64,000 nt of DNA, from positions 67,734,118 to 67,798,117 of the forward strand of contig CM049317.1 of assembly GCA_026874595.1 (NCBI GenBank). The letters are read 5' to 3'. The notes under the pieces are model-generated. The model did not search any database. It had not been told where the DNA came from and was given only the letters and a program-made list of their open reading frames with translations. The stretch's first letter is position 1. Every line of letters begins with the position of its first letter. The position numbers and the translations under genes are program-made. Shown here one piece after another: positions 22,432 to 34,202 of this stretch. Source of the stretch: Sipunculus nudus. Taxonomy: Eukaryota; Annelida; Sipuncula; Golfingiida; Sipunculidae.

Positions 22432-25400
22432 ATTATTGATTAATGAATTATATATTTATTTATTTAAGTTAGATACATGTTGGTAACTATCAGAGAAATA
22501 TTCAAAATTATTACCGAAATTCCGACTCCTTCCCGATTAGGATCTGTTTTTAAGCCATGATTCTTATTGAGACATAATATTTCATTACGGTGCCTATTTT
22601 CAGAATGTAAATGGTGTCCACCATGGAAATGCCAGTTTGTGAAGGATGGCTGCATTACGATACATTACCGCTCTCTAAACTGGTTTAACGCTCGTGCTGA
22701 ATGTAAGGAAATAGGTTCGGACTTGTGGCTCGCCGCCAATTGGGAGGAAACACTGAGTTCCTTTGTAATATTGGAACATGAATTTTGGATCGGTTGGCGG
22801 AAGGAAGATTGGCATTTAATTGGGTTTAACATGAGTAATTATTTCTTTTAAAAACAATGAAAATATCGATGAAATTATTTTATGTGCATGCTTTGTTGTT
22901 TTACCATGCAAGAATGAAATCCTCTTTTTATGCCCCTTAGTTCAAAAAGTATGTTATTTTATATTTAACCTCCATGTGTTTTGTTTGAATATAAACCTTG
23001 GGGAAGTATTGGTAAAAGTAAAATTTAAAAAAATTATATATTTTATAACAACTGTGTCGTATTGCAATATAATAATTTTTATCAAAATCCAACGAAAAAA
23101 ACAGCTTTCATAGCAGTGCACGGATGTTTGATTTTCACTTGAGACACTTACACATTCGCACTTTGAAAGAAGCTATAAACGTTTGCGATGTTATCATCCA
23201 ATATCTACCTTCATATTTTAAGGTATCATGGAACCCAAGATGATACTCTTTCCCACAAGCGCTACGGAAAATAAGTACAACTGTTCCAAGATATCACGTA
23301 CTCATGACAATGCATTGACCTGGAATACAACAAGCTGCAAGTCAACCAAACCTGTTATTTGCACTTCCTATGCAGCTGATAGTAAACAGCATTTCTTTAC
23401 CTATTTCCCTCCTATTGTTTCACTGATTTAAGAGAACAAAGTTTCCATAAGAAAATAGAATCAGTTTATGAGGTTTGCCATGAATATAATGCCCTTGAGC
23501 ATAGAGTTCTCTATTAATTTTTCTGAACACTGTTGTCTGAAAAAAGCTATGTGCATTCGTATGGTAACTGTATTTAAGTAGAATAATACACATTGATGGA
23601 AATTTTAGCTTAATGGTTTGTCTTAGCCTTAGTGTCCATATTGCAGTCGCTTAATGGTATGCTTGAACTGTTTTTTCATGTCATGGATATAGATCAGACT
23701 TTGAGTGCGTTATTATTTGTATTTATTTATATACATGAATAATGAAGCATATAAACATGTAAACACATATATATATATATATATATATATATCTGTTTTT
23801 ATATAAGACCCAGCAGGTTTATCCGTTTCAGAAGAAGCCATGCCGAAGAAAAACACATCCACAATTTCCGAGAGACGAGGTATTTAAAATGTTATATGCA
23901 TTTGATACTGGAAGGTGTATTATAAATGCTTTGATTTCAGAACGTCGCTAGAAATCCGTTTTATTACATGTTTTTGTGCAAAGCGCATGCATATAATATG
24001 AAGGATGAATGGACCAGTGAACTGGTGACGGAGGATGTTTAAAGTCAACACCTTTGAACATCAAACGCCAGTTTATTTAGACAGCAATATAACCAAATGC
24101 TGAGAGTTTATCAGGTTTATATGTTTAGGTTTCATATATTTTATTGCATTATCTTTACTTTTTCTACTTTTGCACAAGTTTACTTGTTCATATGTATGTA
24201 CAATGTAAATGTGTAACACACTCACTTGAATACGAATAATTGCATTTTTTACTGGCAATAAAAATATTTTTTTAAGATGTTGTAATTTAAAAGAATCACG
24301 TTTGATTTGATGACATATAATCGGTAAAACTGGCAAAGTTTTATTTGTCTCGGTGTGGCCTTTCATCACTATAATGATAATTAATTTCAGCTTCTGAACA
24401 AACGGTTCCGGTTTTGTTTATGATAATTGGCATCATGGCTGCTTCGGTCCACTTGGTCATTCTTATATACAGTGCAAGGAACCAATCAAATAGAAGGTAC
24501 ATGTATAATATATTCCTTATGAGTAGATAACACTGTTAAACACTTTCTACTATCTCAATCTTTTTTCTGACGTGTTCAACAAAGGATTAGCTAGAAATAC
24601 AACTAAACATATTACTGAATAGCCAGTATACTAAACAAGATTGTTTAATAAATGTATTTTTAGTTTTTGGCATTTAGGTAATCTGATTTACTAGAGCTGC
24701 AAAGGATCTGCTATCACTCTACGTACACATGACAGCCATCATAAGAAAACATTTAAAGGACATTCACTCTTCCAATACCATTTATGTGTACCTTTAAGTT
24801 TAAATAACGCTGTGGTTGAATTTTCGTCAGACATTTATCAAAGTGTCACCTGGCCTTCCAAAAAGAAAACACAGAAGTTCAAGTTAAGAACATTCCTTTC
24901 CAAAAAGTACTTGTGAGGATTCTAAAATGTCATGGTAAAGAGTGTAGAATATAGCCTAAATACACCATAATAAAAATAATAAACTCTCGAACAGTATCTG
25001 TCAGAATGGTTTCTGATTTATAGAGTTAAACAGTTGGAAAATGGACTTTTGATTTTTATTGTAATTCTACCTTTACATTAATTACGTCAATTTATATCAT
25101 CTATAGTACACACAGGAAATAAGATCTGAGAAAATAGACAATTACCAAATATTAACATTGCAGGTTTGATGAAGAAGATATTCCTGAGACTCCAATTCGT
25201 AGGAATCACCGATGCACGTCCTGTGTGTGTAAGGATATCCGCAGTTTCCGAAGACGCACGCTCCCACCAGTCAACCCATTTGTAAATGCATCTGAATGCC
25301 ATCAAGTAGAAAGCCCTAATCGGCGCCAACAAAGGCTAACGTTCCAGGACTCGAACAATGATTACTCAACCATCATGAATCCTTCGAAGAGTGACCGTCA

Positions 25401-25608
25401 ATATTTTTCATCTTCCAGTACTTCCGAGTTTGAACCTGCTGATGTATCTATGATATCTCCAAAACAAGTCGATCTATGCAGCACAACGTCTGGTGAATAC
25501 AGCGTATGCAGGTTTCACGACATTAATGAAAATCGTGGTGACAGCGCAGCCGTTTTTTCAGAACCAGCGATTGTACACAAGATGGACAGCCTTACCTGTG
25601 CTCCTTGA
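19592..25608 (+). CDS. Copy 3: two-CTLD single-pass membrane receptor-like gene (8 exons)
   Basis: Exons: 19592-19706 (signal), 21720-21950 and 22232-22351 (CTLD1), 22604-22834 and 23223-23381 (CTLD2), 23832-23879 (stalk), 24391-24496 (TM), 25164-25608 (tail). Phases are compatible throughout, giving 485 codons including stop without interruption. The leader is clear (VKRCAIMVLFSTIPMLLG). CTLD2 shows CPPWKC, FNARAEC, WIGWRKEDW, TWNTTSC and KPVIC. Copy 1's spacer exon is decayed here (about 19790) and a broken CTLD1 exon lies at 20178, so both must be skipped; this works because all are phase 1. The tail stops at TGA 25606, where copy 1 has GGA. The signal exon lies 2 kb upstream, so that link is the least certain part. 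Confidence 0.68.
20178..20272 (+). pseudogene. Internally deleted CTLD1 exon
   Basis: The fragment keeps the start of the CTLD1 helix (SEAKAYCEYNVMTLL) and the exon end with its GTAAGTTC donor. The middle of the domain is missing and a TGA lies upstream in frame. The duplicate is at 60180-60252. It is a relic of an older copy lying inside the 5' intron of copy 3. Confidence 0.6.
21008..21030. repeat. (TA)n microsatellite
   Basis: First of two TA tracts (second at 21138-21175) at the junction where the duplicated segment switches partner. Confidence 0.8.
21720..22351 (+). CDS. Copy 3 exons 2-3: CTLD1
   Basis: Same sizes as in copy 1 (231 and 120 bp, phase 1-1). Motifs: PEAKAYCGYHRMNLLG, EEQAVISAM, ECWMSFERTIFHDWTP, then KNCATVTKDKIRAVNC and GYICF. 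Gly of the usual GW is Cys here (ECW), giving an odd extra cysteine shared with copy 6. Donors are GTGAGG and GTATAC. Confidence 0.75.
22381..22431. repeat. (TTA)n microsatellite between CTLD1 and CTLD2 of copy 3
   Basis: About 17 ATT units in the same intron position as in copies 1 and 6. Confidence 0.9.
22604..23381 (+). CDS. Copy 3 exons 4-5: CTLD2
   Basis: Exon 4 (22604-22834) begins after TTTTCAG and encodes CPPWKCQFVKDGC, FNARAECKEIGSDLW and FWIGWRKEDW. Exon 5 (23223-23381) encodes EPKMILFPTSATENKYNC, TWNTTSCKS and KPVIC and ends at GTAAAC. Exon lengths are multiples of three and phase 1-1. No EPN/QPD motif. Confidence 0.78.
23832..24496 (+). CDS. Copy 3 exons 6-7: stalk and TM
   Basis: The stalk (23832-23879) encodes EAMPKKNTSTISERR. 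The TM exon (24391-24496) encodes a helix VPVLFMIIGIMAASVHLV then ILIY, and a basic RNQSNRR anchor. Sequence and exon sizes match copy 1. Confidence 0.75.
25164..25608 (+). CDS. Copy 3 exon 8: cytoplasmic tail
   Basis: It encodes FDEEDIPETPIRRNH, RCTSCVCKDIRSFRRR, VNPFVN, NDYSTIMNP, SSSSTSEFEP and GEYSVCRF, closely following copy 1. The frame ends at TGA 25606 after LTCAP, so the short terminal exon is no longer reached. Most changes between copies fall outside the Tyr and Cys motifs, which suggests past selection on them. Confidence 0.72.
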
Positions 25609-26158
25609 GGAATTGCGCCTCTTTAAACTCCTCAAAATAAAATTGAGTATGGGAGTATTGTCGGCATACCTGAACCACAGGATAGGTTCTACAGACTTTA
25701 GGGACAAGTAGGTCTTCAGCAACGAGACTAGCATTACACTTGGCGTTTATCTTTTAGCGTAACCGGACAAAGTTCATGAGCGTATATTCCTAGTCTCTTG
25801 AACTTATTGTCTGAGATACAAGCTGAAGACCATTGAACTGGTGCCAGACTTCGCGTTTGTTGTAAGTGACTGAGGCAGTCGAAATATTGGTCTCAATTAA
25901 GAATCAGTGGTACATGGAATGCCCAGGGAAATCCCTATTCCCTGTAGGAAGGCTTATTTGAATGGCCGGACGACAACATTAGGGAAACATTTTTTTACGT
26001 TGCATGCCTAATTGCGACGTCAATTGTCAATTGGAGTCATATTCCATGAGGAAATACAAACAAAGTATATGCTGATGGCTCTAGAAGTAGAACTTCAGAG
26101 TGTAATTGTAACAAAGATTTATTGTGAATGCAACTGTTATATATATATATATTATATT

Positions 26159-26215
26159 CAAGGTAATGTTCACAGCAACCAAATTCGGCTATCCATAATG
26201 AACTTCATACCGTGA
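26159..26215 (+). pseudogene. Relic of the terminal exon of copy 3
   Basis: The frame QGNVHSNQIRLSIMNFIP and its TGA align with exon 10 of copy 1. The acceptor region has been replaced by a short TA run and the upstream tail already ends at 25608, so this exon is probably unused. Confidence 0.5.
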
Positions 26216-26660
26216 ATAAATACAGGGTATTTTTCGAATAAGCAATAACAGTTGGATATTGTGTCCAGTTGTAACACATATATTTAGAAAAATCAGGTTA
26301 ATTACCCAGCTTGTTTGAACAAGTTGTTAATTTGGTGTTACATTCCCTGTGTTTGAAACTTAGCCCCTGTGAAGAAGTTTTTAAATCTTCAAAGGAAATG
26401 AATGAATCAAAAGATGTTTGGTTCCGTTGAAAAAAAAGATATTAATGTAACACTACTAGAGTGATATTAAAAATCTGAAGTAATAGAAACCGAACACATA
26501 ACTGCTTCTGGAACGCTAAGCTATGTATATAACAAAGGGGAGTATCTCTTAAAAGTGTCAATCAAACACTCCCTCCGCTCCTTTCAAACATACCCGAAGC
26601 TGGTACATGTTTCTTGATAAATATAAAATGACCATTCGTGGTCAATGTTAAATGACTGAC

Positions 26661-26688
26661 ATCATACATATGGTCGCATATGTATGAT
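26661..26688. repeat. Short perfect hairpin
   Basis: ATCATACATATG and its reverse complement flank GTCG. It sits in the flank shared with copy 1 but is absent there. Confidence 0.6.
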
Positions 26689-26802
26689 ATCGATTGATAT
26701 ATATCATAACCTAACTCCAATCAATAGGATTTAAAAAATCGGTATAAACATGTTTTCACATATGTGTACTATTTCCTTAATATGCATGATTCAAAACAAT
26801 CT

Positions 26803-28070
26803 ATTTATAAATAGCGTAAGGCGATTTTTGTGAATTCCCGTATCTCCTCTGATATATCTCTGCCGTGATTTTCGAAATACATATGCTCTGGGTTTGTCCG
26901 AAGAGATTTCGCCCCCTTTTATTTGCAATATTTGCGTATTACCTGCATAATTAATAATTTTAATATTTGCTCCCCCGTGGGCGCCTCTTTTCTTTGTGTC
27001 TTCGGGCCCGGGAACAAAATGGCCATAGGGCGTGTGATGGCGGGACAGAGTTTTACTCCGGGTGCCCTATGTGGGGTTTTCGTACAATTTGCGGTTACCG
27101 GCCCGAAATAATCACTACCGGCAATTCCTTCTCAAAAGGGGGATCTTTGAAAGAATTGTTTTGCAGGCCTTCCTGCGACGGGGGGTCGCACGATTACTCC
27201 TACCTGCGACCCCCCTCACATGACCTGATATGCTTGAGTGCACATCAACCGGGTCGCGGAATCCGTGATGGTTAAACAGCGCACACGCGGTCGCACGAAG
27301 TCTAGGGCCTAGCATGCGATTGAAATGCTTGACAAATATTCAAACATATGCATATGTAGACCTACTATGTAACAGATGAAAAGAAAATGTTAACCAAGTT
27401 CACGTCGTGGTTGGTACAGTGTGATGTGTACACGTGTGGATTTGTAAAAGTTGTAAACATAATATTGACTTAAAATGTTTTGAATGTCGAGATTTTTTCT
27501 CATTACTACATTTACGAATGTATAATTCCTGTAAAAAATGTAGATTTAATACAGTTATACTGGTATTTGTCTCTTTTATATCCATATGACATCTAATTCA
27601 ATAATGTTTATGTAATACTCTTTGTTTTTAAAGACTTTATATTCTTTCATTCGGTATGTATGCTTATTGCGTATAAGCCATGGCCATCATTGTTATTATT
27701 TTCACAAATAAAACTGGTATTTTGGCATTCTTTTCTTAGGTCTATTCCATGGGCGGTTTCTTTTGTATGTAAATGTGATATTGTTGATCAGTTTCTCATG
27801 TCACATGGTATATGTGTAGGTGACTATTTGTTAAAGACCCCGACCACATGTAAGGCACTTTGAGCGACCGTGTGCGACTGTACGCTGTTCCGAAACATGT
27901 TCCGAACGCTGTTCCAAAAGATTTTTATCCACAACACCATACATATAATGGATCTATATATTAAAAGCGAAACGCGATTTTTGTGATTTTCCGTATCTTC
28001 GGCTTTCCGGTGGATTTTCGATACCATCGTATTGATTGTTGTTTTCGCCCCAAACCGGTAATTGCTAGTA
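26803..28070. mobile_element. Unclassified 1.25-kb insertion with terminal direct repeats
   Basis: Compared with the same flank at 8800-8850, copy 3 holds about 1.25 kb of extra DNA. Both ends carry a diverged direct repeat of about 100 bp sharing GCGATTTTTGTGATTTTCCG-like sequence (26823 and 27975) and TTTCGCCCC (about 26908 and 28043). The middle (26960-27310) is GC-richer than its surroundings and contains a perfect 10-bp hairpin (27180-27189 with 27204-27213). The 102-codon frame at 26967 matches nothing I know. Terminal direct repeats fit a small LTR-like or composite element; class unresolved. Confidence 0.5.
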
Positions 28071-28079
28071 TATCATAAA

Positions 28080-28828
28080 AAGGGCAAACTTAACATATTT
28101 CTTCGGATAATTTTGTGACAATATCCACACCTCAGCATGGCCTGAACGGATTAAAATGGCCTATATGTAATATATGGTTATTAATCTATCGTTATGTTCA
28201 TGTTGATTAATATACCCAAAAATTCAAGTTTCGATGACCCAATTATTTATTGCTAAGTATATATTATAATTGGTTAAGATTATTGATCTAGTTTTATTGA
28301 CTGCGAACAAGCTTTGTATAGAAATAACTGTACATAGAATAAAATACCATCATGGCCTGAGGAGATATAGATCTTGTAAACAATAGGTTTTATTGCTTTA
28401 TAAATCGAGGAAACAATACTCATTGATAAGATAAAAACCTAATGTTAACGGTGTGTGGTACAATTTCCCGCGATGCGTTTTGGCGATATGCCTTATTTCC
28501 TAATACCTCATTTTCCTGATTGAAATCAACTATCCATTACCCTTAAAAGGAGGTAAATGTTAAAGTAGGATTTCTTGGAATTAATTAGCTATATTACTAC
28601 TATATTTTATATTGTCAGTTATCATTTATACATGTCTATGTGTGTGCGTGTGTGTATGTATGTGTTAAATGTTTTATTTTAACTGTTACCATTTTATATT
28701 TCAGAAAATGTAGCAAAACTCCAACCACTAACTAAACCTTTCAACTAATAATAAGTATATTATTTTACTTTTTATTCACACCGTTGTTTTACTTACCCCT
28801 TTGTATTAATGAATATATCCCTTTATAT

Positions 28829-28888
<60 letters not shown>

Positions 28889-29390
28889 AATACCACCATT
28901 TCGACGTTTGCCAACTACACTTTATTTGTCAAGAAGGCCCGTTTCAACCTTTAATAATACATCAACTGAAACCACATAATTATGAAACATGGAACAGCAT
29001 ATTGTTTCCTCCATCTTGTGTCATTGTTTGTAGGAAAGAAAATGAATTGCCCAATTGGGACATTACTGCTAATTAAATTTATTTATTGATATGGGTCAGA
29101 ATGAATACAATGGCTGGAATTATAAGGTTATTAGCACATTCTTATGCTTCTGTATTACAGAAACCCAGCCATACTTAAAAAGTTGAGAGCGTCCAGGCCA
29201 TATTATACAACAAAGAAATGTTTTCTTGTAGAATTTTTTATTAACTATACCCTAAATATATATTATACATTTGATATTAGCTATATATCATTCCTTATTT
29301 AAACTTTGCGTTACATAAATATATATCTTAATAAGGGCTACTGATCTCCTTTTTGTATAGACTCATGAATGCATGTACTCAGGATAACAT
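28080..29390. other. Receptor 3' flank homology and dispersed repeat
   Basis: Sequence after 28080 resumes collinearity with 8840-9230 and then with 10600-11000. A (TA)n tract spans 28830-28881. No gene is supported. Confidence 0.5.
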
Positions 29391-29399
29391 AATCAGTAC

Positions 29400-29500
29400 A
29401 ACTAATCACAATTGGCGGATTATGCACATAACCTCGTGTCCGGAGTAAAGGTTATAGATTCTGGGCCACGACCTGAGAAAGTATCCCCAGATGCTATAAC
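29400..29500 (+). pseudogene. Relic spacer exon
   Basis: GTCCGGAGTAAAGG and GATTCTGGGCCACGACCTGAG align with the spacer region at 19850 and 53470. Frames are broken and no other exon is adjacent. Confidence 0.4.
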
Positions 29501-29995
29501 AAATATAAATCACACTACTCAGCATTATTATAATGTTCGAGGTTGGAATTATTTGGTGTTTTATTTATAAAAAGAGCTAGCTCCAAATAAGGTATTCCCC
29601 AGAACGCATGACATATCTGAGTGTGTCATATATACGTTTCATATATCTGTTTCTATTTCAGTAATACAAATTGAAAAATATTTCCGTCGATACATGCAAC
29701 GAATATAACCATTTGACGTTTTCCCACCATATTATTTGTGTAACCTAAAAAATAATTGAAACCATATAATTATAAAAAAAGCATATCCATTAAGTCATAT
29801 TCTTTCCTCCATCTTATATCATTGTGTGCAGAACAATAAAAATGAATTGGCCCAATTTGGACATCATTCGTAACAATTATATGCATTTAATTCCTTTATC
29901 AATACGGACCAGAATAAATACAAGCCCGTGAATTATAAAGTTATAGACATAGTTTATTGCCTCCAATGTATTAGTGAAAATAATCGAGTGAGTCA

Positions 29996-30132
29996 ACACC
30001 ATATTCGTCAACAACAAAAAAATTTTCCTTGTAGAAAATTGTCACCTATATATATATATATTATATATATGTGTATATATATAGGCGACATTTTTACTTC
30101 TAGGAAATTTTATTTGTTGACGAATATGGTGT
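29996..30132. repeat. Foldback element with about 50-bp arms
   Basis: CACCATATTCGTCAACAA at the left and its exact complement at the right border arms that pair, with a few mismatches, around a central TA tract. A single arm recurs at 37990-38045. It could be a MITE-like foldback; no coding sequence. Confidence 0.65.
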
Positions 30133-30610
30133 AGACACGATCGATGAGAAATTTATCCTATCGCATGATTGTGTATGTGTCGCCACTTATTAAAAATCAC
30201 TTAAATTAGACGCACCATCCTATTTAAAATATCCAGGGCTCTGATGTCTAATTTTTCTTTACCTTAATTAAATCTTGCCCTTTTTTGTACGAATTCACAA
30301 TAAATGTGTTCACCATTTCAAGTGCAAAATAAAAAAAAGGCCACTACGAGCATTTTTTCGTTACAACTATTGATTACACTTAACGCACAAATATTCTGCC
30401 TGGCGAAAGTCAACAAACATTTATTGTATATTGTGAAACCCTACTGAACGAAGATTCATGCAGGTGACATATACCCTGATTACATTATATACGCACTCGG
30501 GGTTATATTATGCATTCTTTCCTATATCAATAGAAATGCTTGTAAGAGTTATCCCTATTTGTGAGGTCCAGAAGGTCGTCAGGATTTCATTGGCATCTGC
30601 AACAAAGTAA

Positions 30611-30612
<2 letters not shown>

Positions 30613-30645
<33 letters not shown>
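30613..30645. repeat. (TA)n microsatellite
   Basis: TA tract in the intergenic stretch before copy 4. The rest of 30140-31100 shows nothing I can name. Confidence 0.85.
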
Positions 30646-30648
<3 letters not shown>

Positions 30649-31109
30649 GTTTCATTAACGTTAAATTCTCACTAGTAATCCTTTTTAAGTTACCTGATTA
30701 AAACATGAAACAGTTATTGCTGCGTTGGCATTCAGTACATCCAACCTCTGATCAATCATCCTTCCAAAGACACGTTCTTGCGTATATATAGGCAGCATTG
30801 TTTTCAAAATTCCGCTTAATTATGTGGCTGGTGACATATATCCAAGGCATCTGTGATATCAGTTCATAAAGTTTGATTTGATTTATTAACAGTACAGACA
30901 ACACTGGTATGGTGCACCGGTTAAACTATACGAACGCTTATGTTTTGCTCTATGAACATATTTTACTATGAACTTATCACTATTATCACTATTTGCAAAG
31001 CATTATTGAAACGTGTAGAGCAGTACGTTTTTTTGAAACGTGAATATCATTGAAGTATTTAGACAAGACATATGTCATGTGTCATATAACATTTTTTTTA
31101 TATTATTTA

Positions 31110-31155
31110 ACAAATAAAAAGCGGAGTTAACTAAGTTCATCTAAATACCATCATC
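31110..31155 (+). promoter_or_regulatory. Conserved 5' block of the receptor family (copy 4)
   Basis: GTTAACTAAGTTCATCTAAA about 300 bp before the signal exon is a diverged version of the block described for copy 1. Confidence 0.3.
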
Positions 31156-31420
31156 TTCAAAATTGATATGTCGTCTTAGGTTAGATGGTTGATAAATAAA
31201 GAACCTGCAGAGGTTCGATACGATAAAACGATAACCATAAAATATGCAAAAAAAAAGGTCATATTTATGTTTTATGATTTATTTAACTGCACTCATAAGC
31301 TTACACAGAACAGAGTTAAGACAATACCGGATGTTACACGGTTATTTACTTGTTTTATTGCGGTGTCTATGTTGTGCTAGGTCTTTCCAAATCGAGTGGC
31401 CAGACAATTCTATGCATAGA

Positions 31421-31505
31421 ATGGACAAGCATACTCCATATTGCACATTTGTTATGTATAGTCTCGTGGTGATTTTATTGTACATATTCGGTACAATTGG
31501 TACAG
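31421..31505 (+). CDS. Copy 4 exon 1: signal peptide
   Basis: ATG 31421 (an ATG at 31412 is also in frame) leads to MYSLVVILLYIFGTIGTG and a GTAAGT donor in phase 1. Layout matches the leaders of copies 3 and 6: hydrophilic start, Cys, Met, hydrophobic core. Confidence 0.55.
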
Positions 31506-33152
31506 GTAAGTTTTTTTCTTACTTTAGTTCTTTGTAGTAAATTTCCAGTTTCACACTAACGACTAATAACATTCAACATGTTGTAGCTAGTGATTTTCAT
31601 GTTCTGGATAACCAGTCATAAAGAGCAAATATTATTCATGACGTCACTTCGGGGATAAAGTTTTCAAAATCTAGGCCACAATTTTCTTCAATATCTTCGG
31701 GTCGAGTCCAGTCGTCCTCATCCAGACCCCTTCCTTTGGCACAGTCCAGTCTGCATTCAGACACTGTGACAGATGTTAAACCCCAGCCGGTCCATTTACT
31801 GTATAATGTCACAGGTAGGAAGACCACTCGGGAAACCGCGCCTGTGTATGTTTTCCGCCAATGATATTAACTATTGAATTCAATTTGATGGAATAGATAG
31901 GGTTATGTAAGAGAGGAGTCATTTGTGAAAAGAAATCTGTGTTTTTGTATACATCTTACAAAATTATAAGAGACAAGTATGTTTATCTAGCTAAAATATT
32001 ATATATGCAGTATTTATTCTTCGTAAGAAAATACGGTAGTGAAACCTTGAACGTTGTTTTCTAGTAAAATTTCAGGGCTACATGTTACTTAACCATATGC
32101 GGATAAAGTAAATGTTGTGTCACAACAGACCACGCTTAGTTTTCATCTCTGCTATTCGTACCTTAAAACGGTCTACCGTTTACTATTCTATACCACAGTT
32201 TACATATTCCTTTTGTTATGCTGATAGAGCTACCCATCCTGTATGACGAAACAGTCATTCATCTGATAACTGATAGCTGTCTTAACTTTACCATTCATCT
32301 ACATAGTAGCTATGGAACAATTCATTTATTTATTCCGTTTGGCTTGTGTTCTACAAAATAATCTACATAACAAAATACACTCTTCTGTGTATTAATAAAA
32401 TACCGAATCATGCTTCTTCAGAGCCAATATAAGTCAATTCATGTTTTTTTTCTTAGGTGTTGGATTTCGTATTCTGATTGCCAAAGGTCAGAGTCACACT
32501 GATGCAAGGACATTCTGTGAAAATCATGGAATGAATCCACTTGGCCAGCTAAAAAAAGGCAGGAAGAGAAAGCAGTCATATCATCCATGAAACAAACCTC
32601 TATCACTGAAGGATGGTTGTCTCTTGAAAGGAAGATATTTCCGGAATGGACCCCCGTGATACCCGTGTTCGAACGGGAAGTACATAAACGTAGGTCGATG
32701 TTATCATCCAGAATTTGTATAAAATCCGACATACCTACTTCTCTGTTTTATGACATTTCCGATGATAGAGCTGATAATTTACAAAATAATTGATGCGTAT
32801 TATTTCTGGTGAGCTGATAAAACGAACATTGAGTGATCTGTGTTCGTAATATTTTAGTAGTTCTTCTTAGATTATATCATATTTTGGTGAGTCAAGAAAC
32901 CGGAGCGGCCTCATATAAAAACGTGCGTTTTAGGTTTGTTTGCAAGCAGGAGGAAAGATTTACGGGTCGAACAATCGAACGTAATTGTATGTATTCATCA
33001 AGACGGAGGCCAGTAGGCTTAGATAAATATTATCATATATATTCATATAGCATACAGAAAGATTTAATTGATCAGTTCATTTATAACAAAACATGTTATG
33101 TAAGTTGTTTTCTAATTTCGCTAAAATTATATGTTCCCTTATGTTATGACAG

Positions 33153-33836
33153 TGATAAAATGGAAACTGTTGGTCAAAAACTGTGCAGTTGTCCCGAAGG
33201 ACAGGAATAAAGCTGTGAAATGCCAGCAAGAGGTTTTGGGTTTTATCTGCTTTAAATCTGGTAGGCATCAACCATTATATTTTATTTGTCTCCCCACTAA
33301 GCCATCTAACCACCTAGAAATATTATACTTACAACCCAACAAAATGCACATCCTGAGAAATGCCTGGAACAGAGTTAGGCATTGACTGAACATAATTTAA
33401 ATGACACTGCAGGGAATGTTAAGTAACAGTAAATAATACAGTTAATCAAAATAGGAACCAGTAGAGGATATCGCAGGCTAAATTGTATGTGTTGCACCAA
33501 TTGTTAATTAAATATTATGAATTGAGGTAGAGAGGATATGATGACAATGTTGCTATACTTGATAATCATTGTGTATATTTCCAGAATGTGAATGGTGTCC
33601 ACCTTGGAACTGCCAGTTTCTTGAGGATTGGTGCATTTTGATAAATTACGGCTTCATTAACTGGTTTAACGCTCGGACTGAATGTAAGAAAATGGGCTCG
33701 GACTTATGGACTGCTGGAACGAACTGGGGTGCCAAATTCGGTTTAATTTCCAGTTCAGCTGATATTATGAATATTCCTTTAGAATTTTGGATTGGGTGGA
33801 GGAAAGAAGAGTGGTATTTTGTAGGACTAAACAACA
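33153..33836 (+). CDS. Copy 4 intact exons: CTLD1 end and CTLD2 start
   Basis: 33153-33260 (36 codons) encodes KNCAVVPKDRNKAVKC and LGFICF. 33585-33836 (84 codons) encodes CPPWNCQFLEDWC, LINYGFINWFNARTECKKM, then FWIGWRKEEWYFVGLNN. Both are phase 1-1 with good splice sites. The second is seven codons longer than in copy 3, with the insertion before FWIGWR. Given breaks elsewhere in the copy, expression is uncertain. Confidence 0.6.
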
Positions 33837-33949
33837 GTAAGTATACTTGCTATTTATTCAAATACACTTTACAGTCATGCTTTCCTTTGGACATTCTTAT
33901 TACTGACAACAATACAGGACGTATCCTCATGAGTGAACACACAAATGTA

Positions 33950-33964
33950 TATATATATATATAA

Positions 33965-34023
<59 letters not shown>

Positions 34024-34140
34024 AAATAGAGATCTAGAGATATAGCAAAAGAGAATGCGTGAGAGAGAAAAGGCGAGGGAGGGGGAAATGACACATGAAA
34101 GTCGGTTCACTCTCTCACTCTCTTTATATATATATATATA

Positions 34141-34200
<60 letters not shown>
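33950..34200. repeat. (TA)n arrays in CTLD2 intron of copy 4
   Basis: Two TA arrays (33950-34021, 34122-34200) flank a GA-rich stretch inside the intron between the CTLD2 exons. Confidence 0.9.

Positions 34201-34202
<2 letters not shown>

Noticed and set aside
26967-27275. 102-codon frame in GC-rich DNA
   Set aside because: Lies inside a repeat-like insertion, overlaps other frames of similar length, and shows no recognisable motif.
32833-33210. 125-codon frame
   Set aside because: Runs through intron and reads the CTLD1 exon of copy 4 in the wrong frame; splice-bounded exon 33153-33260 explains the conservation.
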